A DNA stretch of 21,849 bases, from contig CADCUE010000291.1 of NCBI GenBank assembly GCA_902805805.1, positions 1 to 21,849 on the forward strand. The letters are read 5' to 3'. The DNA comes from an uncultured Frankineae bacterium (GTDB taxonomy: Bacteria > Actinomycetota > Actinomycetes > Mycobacteriales > SCTD01). Of this stretch, positions 20,090-21,849 are shown in pieces. The position numbers and the translations under genes were made by a program. Every line of letters starts with the position of its first letter. The stretch's first letter is position 1. The notes below the pieces were generated by a model that saw nothing but the letters and a program-made list of their open reading frames with translations, made no database searches and had not been told where the DNA came from.

Positions 20090-21849
20090 CTAGCCGACGG
20101 ACAGGATCCCGTACTCGCGGATCTTGCGGTAGATCGTCGCCCGGGACATGCCCAGAGCGCGTGCCGCCTGGGCCTTGTTGCCGCTCGCGTCCTTGAGGGC
20201 CAGCACGATGGCGTCGCGCTCCATGGACTCGAGCGTGCTCAGCCGCCGGCGGCTGCGGGCGGACGTGTCCGGCGGCAGGTCGGCCGGGACGATGACGCCC
20301 GTGCGGCGGTGCCGCACCACGTGCCGGAGCACCTCGAGGACCTGCGAGACGTTGCCCGGCCAGCTCGACAGCAGCAGCTGCTGCATCGCCTCGGGCGAGC
20401 AGGTGAGCTGACCTCCGCAGCCGAGCCGGCGCAGCAGGAACGGGACGAGCTGCTCCACGTCCTCGACGTGGTGGCGCAGGGGCGGGACGTCCACCGTGCT
20501 GGGGAACAGGCGCAGCAGGCGGGCCATCTCGGGGCTCGGCGGGCTGTCGTCCCGGGTGACCACCACCCAGCCGAGCTGGCGGCGCTGGGCGTCCTGGAGC
20601 GCGGCGGTGATGACGCGCAGCGAGACGTCGTGCAGCCGGTCGAGGTGGCGCAGGACGACGGTGCCGTCCTCCTCCGCCAGCGCCCGGCGCGCCTCGGTGA
20701 CCCACTTGGGATCGACCGGGCCGTCCGTCTCGGCGGCGTCCAGGACGCAGAACCGGCGGTCGGGGTCCACGCGCTGGTGCAGGGCGCGCAGCAGCGCGAG
20801 CTTGCCGACACCGCGCTCGCCCTCCAGGACCAGCCAGCCGCCGGCGCGGTGGGCGTTCTCGACCTCGACGCAGGCGCGCCGCCACAGCGTGCCCGTGCCG
20901 ATCAGACCGGGCAGGAGCATGCGCTGCGCCGGCGTCCTGCTCGTGCTCAGCGCGGCGTCGGGCTCCACGACCCGGACGTCGACGACCCCTCCGGCGACGC
21001 GGTCCTGTCCCTGCACCACCCGCGTGTGCAGGCGCACGCGGGTCCCCGACGGGAGGTCGACCGTGGCGGACTCCTGCCGTGACGACAGGGCCTCGGCCGC
21101 GTGCCGCAGCAGGGAGGACTGGTCTCCGGCCCCCAGCGTGCTGCGGGCCGTCTCGTTCATCATGACGACGTCGTTGTTCAGGGCGAACACCATGCCCGCG
21201 CTGCGCCGGCAGGCCCGCAGGTAGGCGTGCAGCAGCTCGATCTCGCGCAGGCCGGTCTCCGTGAGCAGGGCGTGCTTGATCTGGTCGGCCGTCGTCTTGG
21301 CCAGGGTGACCAGCAGGGGACCGGCGTCCTTGCGCCAGCACGTGAGGTCCAGGGCGCCGACCGTCTTGCCGGAGACCGGGTGCCGGATCGGCACCCCGGC
21401 GCAGGCCAGGTCCTCGAGGTTCTCGGCGTAGTGCTCGTGGCCGAACACGTGCATGGCCCGCCCGGCCTCGAGCGCGGTGCCGATGCCGTTGGTCCCCACG
21501 ACCGACTCGGCGTAGCTGAACCCCGGGGCCAGGTGCACGCGGTCGAGGTGCCGCTCGAGGTCGGCGTCACCGGTCAGCCGGCTGAGCACCATCCCCGCCG
21601 GGTCGGTCAGGACGATGCTCACCGGCTGCCCGTCGAGCGACTCGCGCAGGTGCCGGAGCACCGGCTCGGCGCTGCGGGTCAGCGGGGTGTCGAGGTCGGG
21701 ATCGCGGACGTACTGCAGGTCGAGCCGGTCGGCGTGCACGTTCGACTGGCGCGACCGCCACCACGAGGCCAGGATGGCCTGACGGACCCCCTCCGGCTCG
21801 AGGGCGTCGACGGTGAGGAAGCGCTCGCGCGCCTCCGCGAGGCTGCTGC
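20090..21849 (-). CDS. AcoR-like GAF / AAA+ / Fis-HTH transcriptional regulator (N-terminus beyond window)
   Basis: This frame is open through the right edge; the residues at 21740-21849 (RERFLTVDALEP, VRQAILASWWRSR) match the usual opening of this family, so the GTG at 21739 is internal. A GAF-type sensor domain follows (about 21170-21640), with ESVVGTNGIGTALE, FGHEHYAENLEDLACAGVPI and GKTVGALDLT as in the acetoin regulator AcoR. A PAS-like linker comes next, then an AAA+ remnant with the Walker A-like GERGVGK (about 20800-20830), SSWPGNVSQ, and a C-terminal Fis-type HTH (NKAQAARALGMSRATIYRKI). The GAFTGA loop that contacts sigma-54 is absent, and the Walker B segment reads VVLRHLDRL. It probably acts with a sigma-70-type polymerase. 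It may control the MFS gene downstream or a dehydrogenase or oxygenase locus beyond the edge. Confidence 0.87.
   Translation of the reverse strand, partial: SSLAEARERFLTVDALEPEGVRQAILASWWRSRQSNVHADRLDLQYVRDPDLDTPLTRSAEPVLRHLRESLDGQPVSIVLTDPAGMVLSRLTGDADLERHLDRVHLAPGFSYAESVVGTNGIGTALEAGRAMHVFGHEHYAENLEDLACAGVPIRHPVSGKTVGALDLTCWRKDAGPLLVTLAKTTADQIKHALLTETGLREIELLHAYLRACRRSAGMVFALNNDVVMMNETARSTLGAGDQSSLLRHAAEALSSRQESATVDLPSGTRVRLHTRVVQGQDRVAGGVVDVRVVEPDAALSTSRTPAQRMLLPGLIGTGTLWRRACVEVENAHRAGGWLVLEGERGVGKLALLRALHQRVDPDRRFCVLDAAETDGPVDPKWVTEARRALAEEDGTVVLRHLDRLHDVSLRVITAALQDAQRRQLGWVVVTRDDSPPSPEMARLLRLFPSTVDVPPLRHHVEDVEQLVPFLLRRLGCGGQLTCSPEAMQQLLLSSWPGNVSQVLEVLRHVVRHRRTGVIVPADLPPDTSARSRRRLSTLESMERDAIVLALKDASGNKAQAARALGMSRATIYRKIREYGILSVG

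Noticed and set aside
1..21849. parS sites, DnaA boxes or an origin
   Set aside because: Although parA and parB suggest closeness to the origin, I saw no TTTCACGTGAAA-like palindrome and no cluster of TTATCCACA-like boxes; a computed search could still find degenerate copies.
1..21849. Mobile elements, CRISPR arrays, defence islands, tRNA or rRNA genes
   Set aside because: No transposase, integrase, spaced repeat array or RNA gene was recognised; gene order is that of the conserved actinobacterial core and base composition is even throughout.

Overview
The window is a stretch of very GC-rich (roughly 75%) chromosome from an actinobacterium. The gene order parA-parB / cwlM-trxA-trxB-anti-sigma-sigM-pseudokinase-murJ-DUF6049-NUDIX / CCA transferase is, from established knowledge, the origin-proximal block also seen in Mycobacterium (Rv3907c to Rv3918c) and Streptomyces. 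This, with frequent GTG starts and likely leaderless promoters, points to a member of the Actinomycetes. I cannot name the genus; a kineosporial, frankial or geodermatophilid relative is a guess. No rRNA, tRNA, CRISPR array, insertion sequence, phage gene or recognisable parS site was seen. Coding density is high and the longest gap without a gene is about 150 bases.

Layout. At 1-1999 lie parA (open at the left edge) and parB on the plus strand, overlapping by ATGA. A 153-base intergenic stretch follows, with a perfect 46-bp direct repeat. At 2153-4419 on the minus strand are a fold-type I PLP aminotransferase and a short D-Ala-D-Ala-type ligase, coupled by GTGA. At 4508-5950 on the plus strand is a three-gene set: a 48-residue one-helix membrane peptide, a GNAT acetyltransferase coupled to it by GTGA, and a one-helix membrane-anchored protein of unknown function.

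From 17158 down to 5991, the minus strand reads as one long envelope and redox block. In order of transcription it holds a YbaK-type deacylase, a NUDIX hydrolase, the large exported DUF6049 protein, the lipid II flippase MurJ, a membrane pseudokinase with an outer sugar-binding-like domain, ECF sigma factor SigM, its zinc anti-sigma factor, thioredoxin reductase, thioredoxin, a strong terminator, and the CwlM-type amidase-like protein. At 17257-18741 on the plus strand is the CCA-adding enzyme, whose stop codon overlaps that of a convergent MFS transporter (18730-20058, minus). The right edge (20090-21849, minus) holds most of an AcoR-like GAF / AAA+ / Fis-HTH regulator that lacks the sigma-54 contact motif; its N-terminus lies outside the window.

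How the genes fit together. ParA and ParB segregate the chromosome. Ddl, MurJ, the pseudokinase, DUF6049 and CwlM all bear on peptidoglycan precursor synthesis, lipid II export and its control. SigM, the anti-sigma factor and the TrxB/TrxA pair form a stress and thiol-redox unit. The window is mostly core chromosome, not an accessory island. The least explained parts are the small peptide-GNAT-membrane protein set, DUF6049, the 46-bp repeat pair, and a recurrent promoter layout in which a TANNNT box ends exactly six bases before an ATG or GTG start.
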